Made by a program: the position numbers and the translations under genes. DNA of 64,000 nt from Proteus terrae subsp. cibarius. Lineage in GTDB: Bacteria > Pseudomonadota > Gammaproteobacteria > Enterobacterales > Enterobacteriaceae. The notes beneath the pieces were generated by a model. It saw only the letters and a program-made list of their open reading frames with translations. It was not told the DNA's origin and searched no databases. Positions 53,085-63,949 of the stretch are shown here, piece after piece; the stretch's first letter is position 1; every line of letters begins with the position of its first letter. The stretch lies in the NCBI RefSeq assembly GCF_011045835.1, contig NZ_CP047349.1, positions 1,364,001-1,428,000 of the forward strand. The letters are read 5' to 3'.

Positions 53085-54821
53085 TTAGCGTTCAATAAAA
53101 CGCTTCTGTTCAGCCAGAACTTGCAGTAACAATTTTAAATCAGGTTTTGCAGAACTGATCTCTTGTCCTGATTTATCAAATAAAGCGTATCGACCATGCT
53201 TATCTATCAACAAGGTATTATCTTGTAAAAAGACCACAAATGCCTCTTCATCGCCTGTGAAAATCCATGGATGATTACGAGTGCTTGCAAATAAATCTTC
53301 ACCTTGTGAATAGTTGTCTGCTGGACTAATGACATGTAACACATGCTGCATCAAGGTCGTCATTACATCTTGATGGCTTGTCATTCGATCAATAACCTGT
53401 GGCGTCATATTTGGCCAATGTATCATTAATGGCACCTGTGACTGGCTTAAATTAAAGGTGGTTTTATCTGACAGCCATTGATTAGTTTGCTTCTTATCGT
53501 TGTCTTGATGATAGCTAGAAGTGACAACCACAACAGTATTATCTAGTACTTTGGTTTCTTGTAATGTCTTAAATATTGTCTCTAGTTGATCATTTAATGT
53601 GGCTCGTTGAGACGCATTATTGGTATGACCATTAATTTGTAAGAAAGAGAACCAAGGAATTGTTTGGTTGTTTTTGACTAACCAATTACTCCAACTATCA
53701 ATAGTGGCATTATTATTACCACTACGTGATGTTGGGAGGGAGAAATCTGATAGCACAGCTTGTTTAAACAGTGGCGTTTGGAAACCATTCGTTGAAAACA
53801 TGGCTAATTGATAGTTTCGATAACTTAACGCATCGAAAAGCGCAGAGTTCTTTCTGCTACTTAATACACTGTCTAAATAAGAAGGTGAAATACCATAAAA
53901 TAGTCCAAATAATGCAGTGTCATTATTTATACCTGATGAATAATGACGCGAAAAATAAAGGTTATTTTGTGCAAATTGTTGCAAGCTTGGCAATTCAGGC
54001 ACCTCTTCAGTCCCTAAGCCATCAACCACCACCACCAGCAAGTTATAAGAATAGGTATCCTTGGCATAGATTAATGGAGCAAGAGGGTAGGTGATACCTT
54101 GTGCAGCTGGATTACCTTCACTGATAACACGTTGCTCATATTCTGATTGATTAATAAAACCGTGGCGCTCAAGGAATTTACGCGCTGTCATTGGGTAGGA
54201 TAACGGCAAATTAGCACGTTGCATGGTGATTGGGCGATAAAAGTTAGCGTCAGCCCAAATTGACATAGAATGAGATACTATAAAGCAAGTAATAAAGACA
54301 CCCGCTAATGGTTTACCCCAGCGTTGGCGATTTAAACTGCGTAATTTTTGCCAACTCCATGTTGCAAAAAGCATTTCAATCAGAAAGATGATGGGAATGC
54401 CAATGAAAATAAGTTGCCATTCTCGCGCCATTTCACCTTCATCTGGGTTAATCACGAGATCCCAAACAAGTTGAGTCAAATGGAGTTGAAATTGCTGGTA
54501 AACGGCGATATCAAAAATAAGGATAGTTAATCCTGCGCTGGCAAGGGCACAGGAAATAACTCTAAGTAGCCGTTGAGAAACAGCGACAAAGGTGAGGGGG
54601 AAAAGGATGAGTATATAGATAGCAAAGACAATAAAACTAAAATGTCCCATCCAACTCACAATAGCGTAAAAACGACCAGCAAAGGTTGCAGGCCAATCAG
54701 AAATAAACAGGTAACGGCTTCCAAGCAGTAAGCTTAGAATAATATTAAATAGCGCAAACCAGTGACCCCAACTGATCATTTGGGATACTTTTTCACGATA
54801 GGACTGAGGTCTCGTTACCAT
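53085..54821 (-). CDS. yejM: inner-membrane LPS regulator YejM (PbgA/LapC)
   Basis: A 578-residue protein with five N-terminal membrane spans (about 20-190) and a large periplasmic sulfatase-like domain (about 240-575; 'YNLLVVVVDGLGTEEVP', 'RHYSSGINNDTALFGLFYG', 'PLMIHWP'). YejM senses lipopolysaccharide and protects LpxC from FtsH proteolysis via LapB. Its active-site-like Thr is embedded in the 'NDTALFG' stretch. It follows yejL by 26 bases as in E. coli, and its length is close to the E. coli protein (586). Confidence 0.93.
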   Translation of the reverse strand: MVTRPQSYREKVSQMISWGHWFALFNIILSLLLGSRYLFISDWPATFAGRFYAIVSWMGHFSFIVFAIYILILFPLTFVAVSQRLLRVISCALASAGLTILIFDIAVYQQFQLHLTQLVWDLVINPDEGEMAREWQLIFIGIPIIFLIEMLFATWSWQKLRSLNRQRWGKPLAGVFITCFIVSHSMSIWADANFYRPITMQRANLPLSYPMTARKFLERHGFINQSEYEQRVISEGNPAAQGITYPLAPLIYAKDTYSYNLLVVVVDGLGTEEVPELPSLQQFAQNNLYFSRHYSSGINNDTALFGLFYGISPSYLDSVLSSRKNSALFDALSYRNYQLAMFSTNGFQTPLFKQAVLSDFSLPTSRSGNNNATIDSWSNWLVKNNQTIPWFSFLQINGHTNNASQRATLNDQLETIFKTLQETKVLDNTVVVVTSSYHQDNDKKQTNQWLSDKTTFNLSQSQVPLMIHWPNMTPQVIDRMTSHQDVMTTLMQHVLHVISPADNYSQGEDLFASTRNHPWIFTGDEEAFVVFLQDNTLLIDKHGRYALFDKSGQEISSAKPDLKLLLQVLAEQKRFIER

Positions 54822-54847
54822 GTCTATAAATAATTTTTCTGTGTTTA

Positions 54848-55075
54848 TTAGTGAATATTGCCTTCATCAATTGAAGCACGCAATGCGTGAACAAAGGAGT
54901 CAGCAATCAGCATTCGTTGAGCAGGGGCAATACTTGTATTAATTAAGTTTGTCACCATGTTCCCCAACACCATCAAAGAAAGATCTGTAGGAGTATGATG
55001 TTTTTCAAGAACGCTGACAAGTTCTGCAAGTAATTGCTCAACTTGTTCATCACTATAACGGGATTTTTGTGGCAT
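54848..55075 (-). CDS. yejL: YejL family protein
   Basis: A 75-residue protein (DUF1414) with '[26 protein letters not shown]' and '..[29 protein letters not shown]'. It is helical and of the same length as E. coli YejL. It is first in the operon with yejM and divergent from yejK. No function is established. Confidence 0.92.
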   Translation of the reverse strand: MPQKSRYSDEQVEQLLAELVSVLEKHHTPTDLSLMVLGNMVTNLINTSIAPAQRMLIADSFVHALRASIDEGNIH

Positions 55076-55230
55076 AAAATCTGAATTCCTACTAAATGGA
55101 TAAAACGCTATATATTACCGTATTACTAGGGCTTTTTCCGCTATTAAATTAATTAATTTTCCCTTGATACTGAAAGTAGGGAGTGTTTGAATACGCGCAC
55201 GAGAAAGAGACGCAATAAAAGAGGACGACC

Positions 55231-56235
55231 ATGAGTCTAGATATTAACCAATTAGTTTTGCATCAACTTATTAAGCGAGATGAGCAGACATTAGAAGTTG
55301 TGCTACGTGATTCACTCTTAGAAATTGAACCTGTTGTTCAGGAAATGATTGAAGAGTTACATCGTGTATACAGTGCAAAAAATAAAGCTTATGGTCTGTT
55401 TAATGAAGAAAGTGAATTAGCAGAAGCGTTGCGTTTACAACGTAAAGGTGAAGAGAATTTTTTAGGTTTTTCACGAGCAGCAACGGTGAGACTGAAAGAC
55501 GAATTAGCAAAATATCCTTTTGCAGAAGGTGGTACCGTTCTATTTTGTCATTATCGCTATTTAGCGGTAGATTACCTTTTAATCGCTGTACTGAGCAGTT
55601 GTAACAGTATGTGGGTAAACGACAGCCTAGATGTGTCATCAACACGTTATTTAGATATTCCTCATGCAGATATTATTGCTCGTATCGATTTAACTGAGTG
55701 GGAAACCGCACCCGACTCTTTACGTTATTTAACGTTTTTAAAAGGTCGAGTTGGACGTAAAGTCTCTGATTTCTTTATGGACTTTTTAGGTGCGCAAGAA
55801 GGTTTAAACGCCAAAGTTCAAAATAAAGGCTTATTACAAGCAGTTGATGATTTCTGCGAAGCTTCAGAAATGGGCAAACAAGAGCGTCAAACTTGTCGTG
55901 AGCAAGTATATAGTTACTGTAATGAGCAATTACAATCTGGCGAAGAAATTGCCTTAACGGAGCTTGCTGAAGAATTACCGTCTCTAGGCGACCAAAACTT
56001 CGCTCAATTTACTGAAGAGAAAGGCTATGAATTAGCTGAAACATTTCCAGCAGATCGCAGTACGTTACGTCAACTGATGAAGTATTCAGGAAGCGGTGGT
56101 GGATTAACTGTGAATTTTGATGCGAAATTATTAGGGGAGAGAATATTTTGGGATCCAGCAACAGATACACTCACCATTAAAGGCACACCACCTAATTTAC
56201 GTGATCAGCTACAACGTAGAGCATCAGAAAAATAA
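55231..56235 (+). CDS. yejK: nucleoid-associated protein YejK
   Basis: A 334-residue cytosolic NA37 protein bound to the nucleoid. '[43 protein letters not shown]', 'RIDLTEWE', '[22 protein letters not shown]' and the C-terminal '[42 protein letters not shown]' are conserved. There is no zinc ribbon, unlike the prophage-borne relative at 5367. An ending hairpin separates it from rplY. Confidence 0.94.
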   Translation: MSLDINQLVLHQLIKRDEQTLEVVLRDSLLEIEPVVQEMIEELHRVYSAKNKAYGLFNEESELAEALRLQRKGEENFLGFSRAATVRLKDELAKYPFAEGGTVLFCHYRYLAVDYLLIAVLSSCNSMWVNDSLDVSSTRYLDIPHADIIARIDLTEWETAPDSLRYLTFLKGRVGRKVSDFFMDFLGAQEGLNAKVQNKGLLQAVDDFCEASEMGKQERQTCREQVYSYCNEQLQSGEEIALTELAEELPSLGDQNFAQFTEEKGYELAETFPADRSTLRQLMKYSGSGGGLTVNFDAKLLGERIFWDPATDTLTIKGTPPNLRDQLQRRASEK

Positions 56236-56252
56236 TTAAGTAGTAGAAACAA

Positions 56253-56276
56253 ATAACGCCACATAAGTGGCGTTAT
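56253..56276. terminator. bidirectional hairpin between yejK and rplY
   Basis: ATAACGCCAC-ATAA-GTGGCGTTAT, a perfect 10-base stem between convergent genes. Confidence 0.75.
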
Positions 56277-56317
56277 ATGCTCGGCGTCCCGAAAAATAAA
56301 GCTCGAAGGGTGGCTTA

Positions 56318-56602
56318 TTAAGCGCGCAGGAAGTCGATATGAGTAATTTTTGGCTTATACTCGTGACGTTGCACTGCTTTAACTTTAACTTTAGTTTCTT
56401 TACCATCGATTACCAGGTTAACGAAATCTGAATAGAATTCTGATTTGTGTTCTTGGTTGATAACTTCGTTGTGATCTAAATCGATAGCGATTGGCTCTTC
56501 ATTTCCGCCATAAACGATAGCAGGAAAACGGTTAGCCACACGCAGGCGGCGGCTCGCACCCTTACCCTGCTCTTTACGTACAGTTGCTTTGATAGTTAAC
56601 AT
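56318..56602 (-). CDS. rplY: 50S ribosomal protein L25
   Basis: A 94-residue L25 that binds 5S rRNA: '[37 protein letters not shown]', ending '..[13 protein letters not shown]'. It is the short form, as in E. coli (94 residues). The synteny between radD and yejK is conserved. Confidence 0.96.
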   Translation of the reverse strand: MLTIKATVRKEQGKGASRRLRVANRFPAIVYGGNEEPIAIDLDHNEVINQEHKSEFYSDFVNLVIDGKETKVKVKAVQRHEYKPKITHIDFLRA

Positions 56603-56746
56603 CTTTTTTCTCTTATAAAAAAGAAAGAAAATACATACTTGTTACAGGCGACCCAGCAACAAGCTCGAGATTTGGTTTATCTAAAAATAGATAAAGCGGG
56701 GCGCATTTTAACGAAAAAGTCCCCTAACAGCAAATATAAATCCAGA

Positions 56747-58510
56747 TTAATACAAGGTATCTGCTTTTCGGTAGCGACCAGCATAGTCAAAAATCTTATT
56801 TCTTATCTTCCAGAAGCTCTCTTTTTTACCTTTATGAGCGACAATAAAGTCAGGGTGACGCAACAAATCAAATTGCTTAATAATGTCGTTGGCATTATGC
56901 CAAATAAAAGGAACGCCTGGTGCGCGTTGATGTTCACGTAAAAATTTTAATTCAAATACTTTTCGTTGAGCAGGAGTTGTTAGTCGAAAACGTTCAGAGA
57001 CGGAGGTGCCTTCTTCATCGTAATAATTAATTTCTAACCATTCACCTTTAACATCATTTCCCGATTTAAATTGCATTCCACCACAGCGTAAGACTAATGC
57101 TCCTTTGAGTTTTAATGCTGCTTTAAGCATATCATCAGGATCAACCAAGATTTCGTCGCAATGAATGCAGCGACGTGCTGCAATATCATTTTCCTCATTG
57201 CAATGTGGGCACAATTTAAAGCGGAAACGAAATTCACACTGCTGTTTTTGCCCTTGTTCATTGAGCTCCCAGCCTTGGCAACGTCGACCATAATGTTCAA
57301 TGATATCGCCATCAGCATCTACAATGCCCCAAAAGGTGTTGGCAAATTGGCAAATAGGACAGAAAACTTGTACCGGCTTACTATTCGGATTGGGTTTTTT
57401 AGTACCGACTTCGGGTAGATAGAGATCATGAGGATTACCTGCATAATCTAAAATTAGGCATTCGGTTTTTCCTGCAAATAATCTTAATCCTCGCCCTACA
57501 ATTTGTTGGTATAAACTCACAGACTCAGTGGGACGTAAGATAGCGATTAAATCAACATGTGGAGCATCAAAACCTGTTGTTAATACGGCAACATTAACCA
57601 TATAGCGTAATTGTTGCTGTTTAAAACGAGAAATAAGATGGTCACGTTCAGAAGAGGGGGTATCAGCACTGACTAGCGCTGCTTCATCCTGTGGTAAAAA
57701 AGAAAGGATCTCTTTTGCATGTTCAACCGTTGCCGCAAATATCATTACACCTCGGCAATTTTGTGCATATTCAATAATTTGAGCAACAATATGAGGTGTG
57801 ATGCGTTTTTGTCTCTTTATTTCACGGTTTAGATCTTCTTCATTAAATATCCCATTTTGACTTGTTCTTACTTGGCTAAAATCGTATTGCAAAATAGGCA
57901 TATCTAGGCGAGTTGGCGGAACTAAAAAATGATTGCTTATCATATAGCGCAAAGGCAATTCATAAATGCAATCACGGAAAAAGCAATCTTCATTGCCTCT
58001 GATCATACCGTGATAATGATATTGATAAATCCAGCCTGTAGGTAAGCGATAAGGTGTTGCAGTTAATCCTAAGATCCGTAATTGTGGATTAATGGATTGT
58101 AATTGTTTAATGACTTGCTGATATTGGCTATCTTCAGACAAACTAATGCGATGACATTCATCAATAATAAGAAGGGAAAAAGTATCACTAAATTGCGATA
58201 AATTACGGGCAACAGATTGAATACTGCCGAAAACCACTTTTCCGCTACTCTCTTTTTGTTGTAAACCCGCAGCAAAAATATCCGCAGATAGACCATAAGC
58301 CTCATATTTGCTATGGTTCTGTTCTACTAATTCTTTTACGTGTGCTAAAACCAAGACACGCCCGCGCGCTCTTTTAGCCAGTTCTGCAATCACTAAACTT
58401 TTTCCTGCGCCAGTAGGTAATACAATTACCGCAGGTGTATTGTGTTGACGAAAATAAGAGATTGTCGCGTTAACAGCGTCAAGTTGATAAGGTCTGAGTG
58501 TAAAAGCCAT
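56747..58510 (-). CDS. radD: DEAD/DEAH helicase RadD (YejH)
   Basis: A 587-residue superfamily 2 helicase-like protein. Walker A is '[15 protein letters not shown]', motif II 'IIDECHRIS', motif III 'LTATPYRLP', motif VI 'QIVGRGLRL'. The C-terminal third has cysteine pairs ([25 protein letters not shown]) likely to bind zinc. RadD helps RecA-mediated recombination repair. Length and order match E. coli. Confidence 0.94.
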   Translation of the reverse strand: MAFTLRPYQLDAVNATISYFRQHNTPAVIVLPTGAGKSLVIAELAKRARGRVLVLAHVKELVEQNHSKYEAYGLSADIFAAGLQQKESSGKVVFGSIQSVARNLSQFSDTFSLLIIDECHRISLSEDSQYQQVIKQLQSINPQLRILGLTATPYRLPTGWIYQYHYHGMIRGNEDCFFRDCIYELPLRYMISNHFLVPPTRLDMPILQYDFSQVRTSQNGIFNEEDLNREIKRQKRITPHIVAQIIEYAQNCRGVMIFAATVEHAKEILSFLPQDEAALVSADTPSSERDHLISRFKQQQLRYMVNVAVLTTGFDAPHVDLIAILRPTESVSLYQQIVGRGLRLFAGKTECLILDYAGNPHDLYLPEVGTKKPNPNSKPVQVFCPICQFANTFWGIVDADGDIIEHYGRRCQGWELNEQGQKQQCEFRFRFKLCPHCNEENDIAARRCIHCDEILVDPDDMLKAALKLKGALVLRCGGMQFKSGNDVKGEWLEINYYDEEGTSVSERFRLTTPAQRKVFELKFLREHQRAPGVPFIWHNANDIIKQFDLLRHPDFIVAHKGKKESFWKIRNKIFDYAGRYRKADTLY

Positions 58511-58690
58511 AACTCTACATAAGAAATCAAACAGGGCGTCAGCGTAACATTTTTTTATAAGTAGCGCGAATAAGGGGGAGTAAAGGACGTGATAGTTTAT
58601 TTATAAATTAATTAGTTGTTTTATTGTTAATATTCATTTTTAATAGATACCTCATATCAGATGGTATTCTTCCATTTTTCAGAGAAATTC

Positions 58691-59395
58691 ATGCGATTAG
58701 ATAAATTTTTGTCCCAGCAATTGGGTATTAGCCGTAGCTTGATCCTTCGTGAATTAAGAGCAGGGCTTGTAACAATTGATGGCGAAATGGTGAAAAGCGG
58801 TTCAACCAAAATTGCGCCAGAGCAAGAAGTAGCTTACGACGGTAATGTCTTAACTCAAATTTTAGGGCCTCGTTACTTTATGTTGAATAAGCCAATCGGC
58901 TATGTGTGTTCAACAGACGATCCTGTTAATCCAACTATCCTTTATTTTATTGATGAACCTTTGGCCCATAAATTACATGCTGCTGGGCGTTTAGATATTG
59001 ATACAACCGGGCTTGTTTTATTAACAGATAATGGTCAATGGTCACACCGTATTACGGCACCAAAACATCACTGTGAGAAAACCTATCTGGTTACGCTAGA
59101 AGAGCCAATTGCAGAAGGTGTCGCTGAACGATTCCAAAAAGGTGTTCAACTTAACGGTGAAAAAGATCTAACAAAACCAGCCACGTTAGAAATTATTACA
59201 CCAACAGAAGTCAAACTCACTATTAGTGAAGGCAAATACCACCAAGTAAAACGTATGTTTGCAGCAGTGGGTAATCATGTAAGTGCTTTACATCGTGAGC
59301 GTATTGGGGATATCACATTAGATGAGACTTTAGCTGAGGGCGAATATCGTCCATTAACAGAAGAAGAGATCAACAGTATTCACCTACCTCAATAA
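58691..59395 (+). CDS. rsuA: 16S rRNA pseudouridine 516 synthase RsuA
   Basis: A 234-residue enzyme. The N-terminal S4 domain ('[31 protein letters not shown]') is followed by the synthase domain with catalytic Asp in '[18 protein letters not shown]'. '[27 protein letters not shown]' is the C-terminal motif. I use the ATG at 58691, not the upstream frame, to match E. coli RsuA (231 residues). It is divergent from radD and directly upstream of bcr. Confidence 0.95.
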   Translation: MRLDKFLSQQLGISRSLILRELRAGLVTIDGEMVKSGSTKIAPEQEVAYDGNVLTQILGPRYFMLNKPIGYVCSTDDPVNPTILYFIDEPLAHKLHAAGRLDIDTTGLVLLTDNGQWSHRITAPKHHCEKTYLVTLEEPIAEGVAERFQKGVQLNGEKDLTKPATLEIITPTEVKLTISEGKYHQVKRMFAAVGNHVSALHRERIGDITLDETLAEGEYRPLTEEEINSIHLPQ

Positions 59396-59432
59396 TTATT
59401 ATTTATCCTGTCGTTTTTGGGAGTTTATCTGC

Positions 59433-60617
59433 GTGCAACAGCAACGTTCGTCGTACCTTAGTCTCATTTTAATACTGGGACTTATTTCCATGCTTATGCC
59501 ATTGGCTATAGATATGTATTTGCCAAGTTTACCCACTATCGCGCAAGATTTTGGTGTGCCTAGTGGCAAAGTGCAAATGACATTAAGTATCTATATTTTT
59601 GGCTTTGCTATTGGGCAATTAGTCTATGGACCTATGGCTGATAGCTTGGGGCGTAAGCCTGTCATTTTGGGTGGCGTAATTGTTTTTGCTTTTGCCTCTA
59701 GTGCATGTGCATTATCTGAATCAATCGATATGCTAATTGGTATGCGTTTTTTACATGGCTTTGCGGCAGCCGCGGCAAGTGTTGTGATTAATGCATTGAT
59801 GAGAGATATGTTCTCTAGAGATGATTTCTCTAGAAGTATGTCTTTTGTTGCACTTGTTATGACCATCGCACCTTTATTAGCACCACTATTAGGTGCTTGG
59901 GTGATGAATTGGTTTTCATGGCATGCTATTTTTTGGAGTATTGCGATAGCTGCTGTAATTGCATCTGCATTAATTGCTTTTTATATTCCAGAAACATTAC
60001 CAAAAGAGCGCCGCCAACGCTTTAGCTTAAGAGTAACATTTAGCCAATTTATTAGTCTGTTTAGAACACGTCGTGTCCTTTGTTATATTTTGGCTTCAGG
60101 TTTTTCTTTTGCTGGCATGTTTTCATTCCTTAGTGCTGGGCCTTTTGTCTATATCGAATTACATGGCATTCCATTTGATCAGTTTGGATTATATTTTGGT
60201 TTTAATATCATCTTCTTAATTGTAATGACAAGTATCAATGGGCGATATGTTCGCCGATTTGGTGCATTGAAGATGTTGCGCCTAGGCTTAACGATTCAAT
60301 GTGTTATGGGGATCTTTTTATTACTGGTGGTCGCTCTTCATTTACATTTCTATTTCCTTGTTGTGGGTGTAGCAATGTATGTGGGTGGGATTGCGATGAT
60401 CACATCGAATGCGATGGCTGTTATTCTTGACGACTATCCTCATATGGCGGGGACGGTTTCTTCTCTTGCAGGAACAGTGCGTTTTGGTGTTGGTGCTTTA
60501 GTGGGAACAGCTATTGCTATGTTACCAGCAAAATCAGAATGGCCAATGGTAAGCTCTATGGCATTTTGTGTACTGTTTGCAATGGGTTTCATCTTACTTG
60601 CACGTCGTTATAAATAA
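59433..60617 (+). CDS. bcr: MFS multidrug transporter Bcr/CflA type
   Basis: A 394-residue MFS protein with 12 spans. Family marks are '[19 protein letters not shown]' in span 1, the motif A loop '[16 protein letters not shown]', and '[23 protein letters not shown]'. It exports bicyclomycin, sulphonamides and cysteine-type compounds in E. coli. The GTG start has GGGAG upstream. It follows rsuA by 37 bases as in E. coli. Confidence 0.93.
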   Translation: MQQQRSSYLSLILILGLISMLMPLAIDMYLPSLPTIAQDFGVPSGKVQMTLSIYIFGFAIGQLVYGPMADSLGRKPVILGGVIVFAFASSACALSESIDMLIGMRFLHGFAAAAASVVINALMRDMFSRDDFSRSMSFVALVMTIAPLLAPLLGAWVMNWFSWHAIFWSIAIAAVIASALIAFYIPETLPKERRQRFSLRVTFSQFISLFRTRRVLCYILASGFSFAGMFSFLSAGPFVYIELHGIPFDQFGLYFGFNIIFLIVMTSINGRYVRRFGALKMLRLGLTIQCVMGIFLLLVVALHLHFYFLVVGVAMYVGGIAMITSNAMAVILDDYPHMAGTVSSLAGTVRFGVGALVGTAIAMLPAKSEWPMVSSMAFCVLFAMGFILLARRYK

Positions 60618-60623
60618 GAATAT

Positions 60624-60659
60624 CACGCTATAAATAACAGAAATTTATAGCGTGCTCCT
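60624..60659 (+). terminator. terminator of bcr
   Basis: CACGCTATAAAT / ATTTATAGCGTG stem, then CTCCTCTTTTT. Confidence 0.75.
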
Positions 60660-61137
60660 CTTTTTCTGCCTCTGTTTCCTCTAAAAACACCACATTTTCC
60701 TCTGCGATATTTCATGAATCGTTTCAAATTAGTGTAATTTTTTGATTTGAATCAATACTCCATGTTGTTATTTTGTTAAATTAAGTAAAATTTATTTTAA
60801 TAATCATCTATTATTGTTTTGTTGATATGAAGTATCGTGATAAAAATTGATGGATTGTTTTACTTGAATACGTAATATTTTATACAATTATTTTATATGG
60901 TTGATAAAATGTTAAATAAATGAAAGAATAATTGAAGGGATTAAGCATCACAGGTATGAATGCCTGTAAATACTAAACTAAATGAATGGTTTGATACGTC
61001 TCTTCGCTTTTTTTGTAAAACAATTGTAACAATCGTATTCTATAATTAACAAAGTTCTAATATGCGTGTGAGCAAGTCAGTTCAAACTCGTATTGATGAT
61101 GTATTAAATTAACGTGTTGATGAAACAGGATTGATTT
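60660..61137. other. intergenic region before yejG
   Basis: 478 bases, AT-rich. The only possible reading unit is a 16-residue frame at 61062-61112 (MRVSKSVQTRIDDVLN), which could be an antitoxin-gene remnant or a chance leader. No RNA gene is recognised. Confidence 0.4.
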
Positions 61138-61485
61138 GTGGATAATGTACAACTTTCGGTAGTTCATAAGCTGCCGCTGAGTTATCGGTGGCTAGCAGGC
61201 TTTGCAGGCACAAGAGTAGAAATACTGCCTGAAAATGATGCTGGAAAGCAAACTACGCTGATTGGCTTAAAATTGTTAAGTCATGATGGTATGACACTGG
61301 ATGAAGCAATACAGAATTTGCGTCAGTATCTGAGTAATCTTCATATTGATAGCGTTGTGATTGAATGGGATGGAGCTCCTTGCCTTTTCCTTCATAGTGA
61401 CGATGAATGTGCTGCTTTATGTTGCTTAAAAAATGCTGGTGTCGCTATTGCTGAGCCATTCCCAACGGCATATTCTTATTTATAA
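61138..61485 (+). CDS. yejG: YejG family protein
   Basis: A 115-residue soluble protein with 'LSVVHKLPLSYRWLAGFAGTRVE', '..LKLLSHDG' and 'CCLKNAGVAIAEPFPT', matching E. coli YejG (114 residues). It starts with GTG after AGGATTGA. Its place downstream of bcr agrees with E. coli. It is linked to aminoglycoside tolerance in some reports, and the mechanism is unclear. Confidence 0.9.
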   Translation: MDNVQLSVVHKLPLSYRWLAGFAGTRVEILPENDAGKQTTLIGLKLLSHDGMTLDEAIQNLRQYLSNLHIDSVVIEWDGAPCLFLHSDDECAALCCLKNAGVAIAEPFPTAYSYL

Positions 61486-61547
61486 CACTTACTTAATGTT
61501 ATAAAACCAATAAAGCCACAGTGTGGTTTAAGCATGATAAAGAATAT

Positions 61548-61580
61548 AAAAAAAGCCTCATTAATTAATGAGGCTTTTTT
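61548..61580. terminator. bidirectional terminator
   Basis: AAAAGCCTCATTAA / TTAATGAGGCTTTT perfect palindrome with A and T flanks between yejG and mepS. Confidence 0.88.
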
Positions 61581-61606
61581 ATTGCAATAAGATATAAGGG
61601 AATTAA

Positions 61607-62221
61607 TTATCTTAATACATTTTGCGAAAGGTTGTTTTCAACAAGTGTGGCATCATTGTTTTCTATAACACGTCTTGCTGCATAAAAACGTTTATTCCAG
61701 TAGGTATTAGACATTTCTGACACTGTTACACCATTGCTGGTGGATGCATGTACAAATTTATCATTACCGATGTAAATCCCAACATGGCGCATAGTTCGGC
61801 CTGTTTTGAATAGAACGAGATCGCCTGCTTGTAATTTTGATTTATTAACCTGAGTACCAGAGAACTGTTGGTCTGAAGTTGAGCGAGGGAGTTCTACACC
61901 GAATTGGTCAATAAAGGTTCTTTGAACAAAGGCAGAACAATCGATACCTTTTTTAGTGTTTCCGCCTAAACGATAAGCGACGCCTTTCCAGTCTGCATAT
62001 TGGTCAAGTATCTTAGATTTTATATCGAGATTCTTCACCAATGATTCAAATTCATCTTGTGATGCTTGGGAAATAGATGTGCTTGATGATGTATTAAGTG
62101 GGGTGGTGCTTGAATTCGCTAAGCGTGGATTTGCGTTCTGTGAGCTACATGCCGATAGCGTAGCTACAACAATGAACGCCGGTATGAGCTTAAGCATTCT
62201 CATATACGGTTTTGTTCTCAT
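61607..62221 (-). CDS. mepS: murein DD-endopeptidase MepS (Spr), NlpC/P60 lipoprotein
   Basis: A 204-residue outer-membrane lipoprotein (lipobox LSAC). The NlpC/P60 domain has catalytic Cys in '[14 protein letters not shown]', His in 'MRHVGIYIG' and the supporting His in '[11 protein letters not shown]'. It cuts cross-links between peptide stems to allow wall growth and is degraded by Prc/NlpI. It is slightly longer than the E. coli protein (188). It neighbours lpxT as in E. coli. Confidence 0.94.
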   Translation of the reverse strand: MRTKPYMRMLKLIPAFIVVATLSACSSQNANPRLANSSTTPLNTSSSTSISQASQDEFESLVKNLDIKSKILDQYADWKGVAYRLGGNTKKGIDCSAFVQRTFIDQFGVELPRSTSDQQFSGTQVNKSKLQAGDLVLFKTGRTMRHVGIYIGNDKFVHASTSNGVTVSEMSNTYWNKRFYAARRVIENNDATLVENNLSQNVLR

Positions 62222-62582
62222 TGTGACAGATTTCCCTTACATCCTTACGTGCAGAAGTGCACATGAATTATTCACCAAATAACCAGAGAATATAGTGTAA
62301 TTTAACTCTGGCAACCTTATTTCGCGAAAAACGTGCTCTAAAGCACGTAAATATCCACATTAAACAATAAATAATGAGGAAACCAGAAAAGTGTACAGAA
62401 ATAGGGACTAAATGGCGAGAGAAAAGAAGCTTAATTTACAAAACATTAGATAATAAAGTGCTAATACTTAAAATAGATCTCATTTTGTCATAATAATATC
62501 ATTTAACTGTCAAAAAATGACCAAAAGAATAAGTGCAATATTACACTCATTCTTTTTTTATTAATTAGATGTGTTTTCTCTT
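62222..62582. other. intergenic region between mepS and lpxT
   Basis: 361 bases containing the mepS promoter region, an ACGTGCT-CTAA-AGCACGT hairpin at about 62332 and a T-rich stretch at 62551. No gene seen. Confidence 0.4.
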
Positions 62583-63290
62583 TTATTTTTTAAAAGGAAG
62601 ATATTTTTCTAATTGTCTGATAATTATATCCGATAATGGTGTGATTAATAACCAACTCGTCGTAATTAAAGTTAAAGAAATAGAACCCACTAAGATATCT
62701 GATGCCCAGTGTGCGCCAGCCATAACTCGTGGTAATGAAAATACGACTGTAATAAGAAGAGCACATAAGAAAGAACGAAACGAGAGATAACGTAATATAA
62801 AGCTACAGAAGATAAGTAGCATTAAACCATGATCACCTGGGAAGCTATCGCCAGAGGCATCTTTTGTTGGAATACCTGTCACAACACCCACTCTATGTAC
62901 ATCTTGAAAATGAAGTGTCGGGCTTGGTCTTTCAATTGGAATATTTTGTCCAATTTGATTGATGAGCACTGCACTTATTACCATCACTAATCCCACAATT
63001 ATAAGATGGCGTTTGCCCATATAATCTTTTTTACGGAATGTATTGTAATACAACGCGCCCATTGCCAACAAAATAACCAAGTCAAACTTTCTATTATTAA
63101 TATAAGCCACAAAAGAGGCGAAAAAAGTATCTGGTAAAATGTGCTGATTAAAAAAATAAAAAATACGAGTATCTATTGATAGCCAGAATCCATGTTGTGC
63201 TGGAAGATACCAAGAGAGAAAAATAATTAATCCTGTGAGATTAAGTAAAAAAATAACAAGTGCTTTTTGGCGAAAATTAGAAAGTTTCAT
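62583..63290 (-). CDS. lpxT: lipid A 1-diphosphate synthase LpxT (PAP2 family)
   Basis: A 235-residue inner-membrane phosphotransferase with about six spans. The PAP2 signature is 'IPIERPSPT' (the acidic phosphatase site), 'ASGDSFPGDHGLMLLIF' (with the site His) and 'PRVMAGAHWASDILVG'. LpxT moves a phosphate from undecaprenyl diphosphate to lipid A. I start at the ATG at 63290, not at an upstream frame with extra Cys-rich residues. Synteny with mepS is as in E. coli. Confidence 0.9.
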   Translation of the reverse strand: MKLSNFRQKALVIFLLNLTGLIIFLSWYLPAQHGFWLSIDTRIFYFFNQHILPDTFFASFVAYINNRKFDLVILLAMGALYYNTFRKKDYMGKRHLIIVGLVMVISAVLINQIGQNIPIERPSPTLHFQDVHRVGVVTGIPTKDASGDSFPGDHGLMLLIFCSFILRYLSFRSFLCALLITVVFSLPRVMAGAHWASDILVGSISLTLITTSWLLITPLSDIIIRQLEKYLPFKK

Positions 63291-63637
63291 AGTAATCAAA
63301 TGGCAAGCTTTAAGTGTTTTTTTGTGACACTTGTCACAAAGGTTCAAAATTTAATGATAGGACTATAGTCAAAATAAAAAAATATATCTTTGCAATTTAT
63401 CGCTTAAGTGGATGTTATTTTTTTGTTTCTTTTTTGTTGCTCCTCGTTAATCTCTACTTAACCTAAATTTTAGGTATTTTTTTTCGATAGTCGTAATTTG
63501 AGTAATTTATAATTGTTTTCTATTCTTTAATTAAAGATAAAAGTTAAATAAAAAAAGTTACAGGCCGATATTAGTTATGTCTTTAATAACATATTGGCTT
63601 GTGACTCCTTACACTCCAATAACAAAGGAGATTCAAA
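63291..63637. other. intergenic region before paralogue B
   Basis: 347 bases with a dyad GCCGATATTAGTTAT / ATAACATATTGGC (about 63564-63598) next to the start of the fimbrillin-like gene. This may be an operator. No gene is present. Confidence 0.45.
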
Positions 63638-63949
63638 ATGAAAAAGATATATATTACAGCTATATGCTTATCTTTATTATTTAGCATTCCATCTTTTAGT
63701 AAAGAAAATAAAGTCATCGGCTCTGGAACTATCACTTTTGTTGGTGCAATTGTTGAAGGCAATTGTTTAATGGATGCGGATAAAAATACTTTTAAAACAA
63801 GCTGTTGGAATGGTAGTGAAATGCAAGAATCTCAATATCAGTTAGAAAAGAATAAGCACTTTAGCTCTAAACTGATTAACAATAAAGGTTCTATGAATAT
63901 TAGATGGATAAATGATCATTTAGCTATAATGAATGTTGTTTATAACTAA
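63638..63949 (+). CDS. small exported fimbrillin-like protein, paralogue B
   Basis: A 103-residue exported protein with a signal peptide ending SFSK. It has the same length and layout as 42663-42974 ('NKVIGSGTITFVGAIVEGNC', '..TSCWNGSEMQES', '..NKGSMNIRWINDH', '..MNVVYN'). The pilin-like opening and two cysteines suggest a disulphide-bonded half-pilin. AAAGGAG precedes the ATG. The two copies arose by duplication. Function unknown. Confidence 0.65.
   Translation: MKKIYITAICLSLLFSIPSFSKENKVIGSGTITFVGAIVEGNCLMDADKNTFKTSCWNGSEMQESQYQLEKNKHFSSKLINNKGSMNIRWINDHLAIMNVVYN

Noticed and set aside
53771..54094. 107-residue plus-strand frame inside yejM
   Set aside because: It is antisense to a conserved domain and shows no ribosome site.
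56639..56941. 100-residue plus-strand frame between rplY and radD
   Set aside because: It overlaps the 3' end of radD and the rplY upstream region. It has no family motif or ribosome site.
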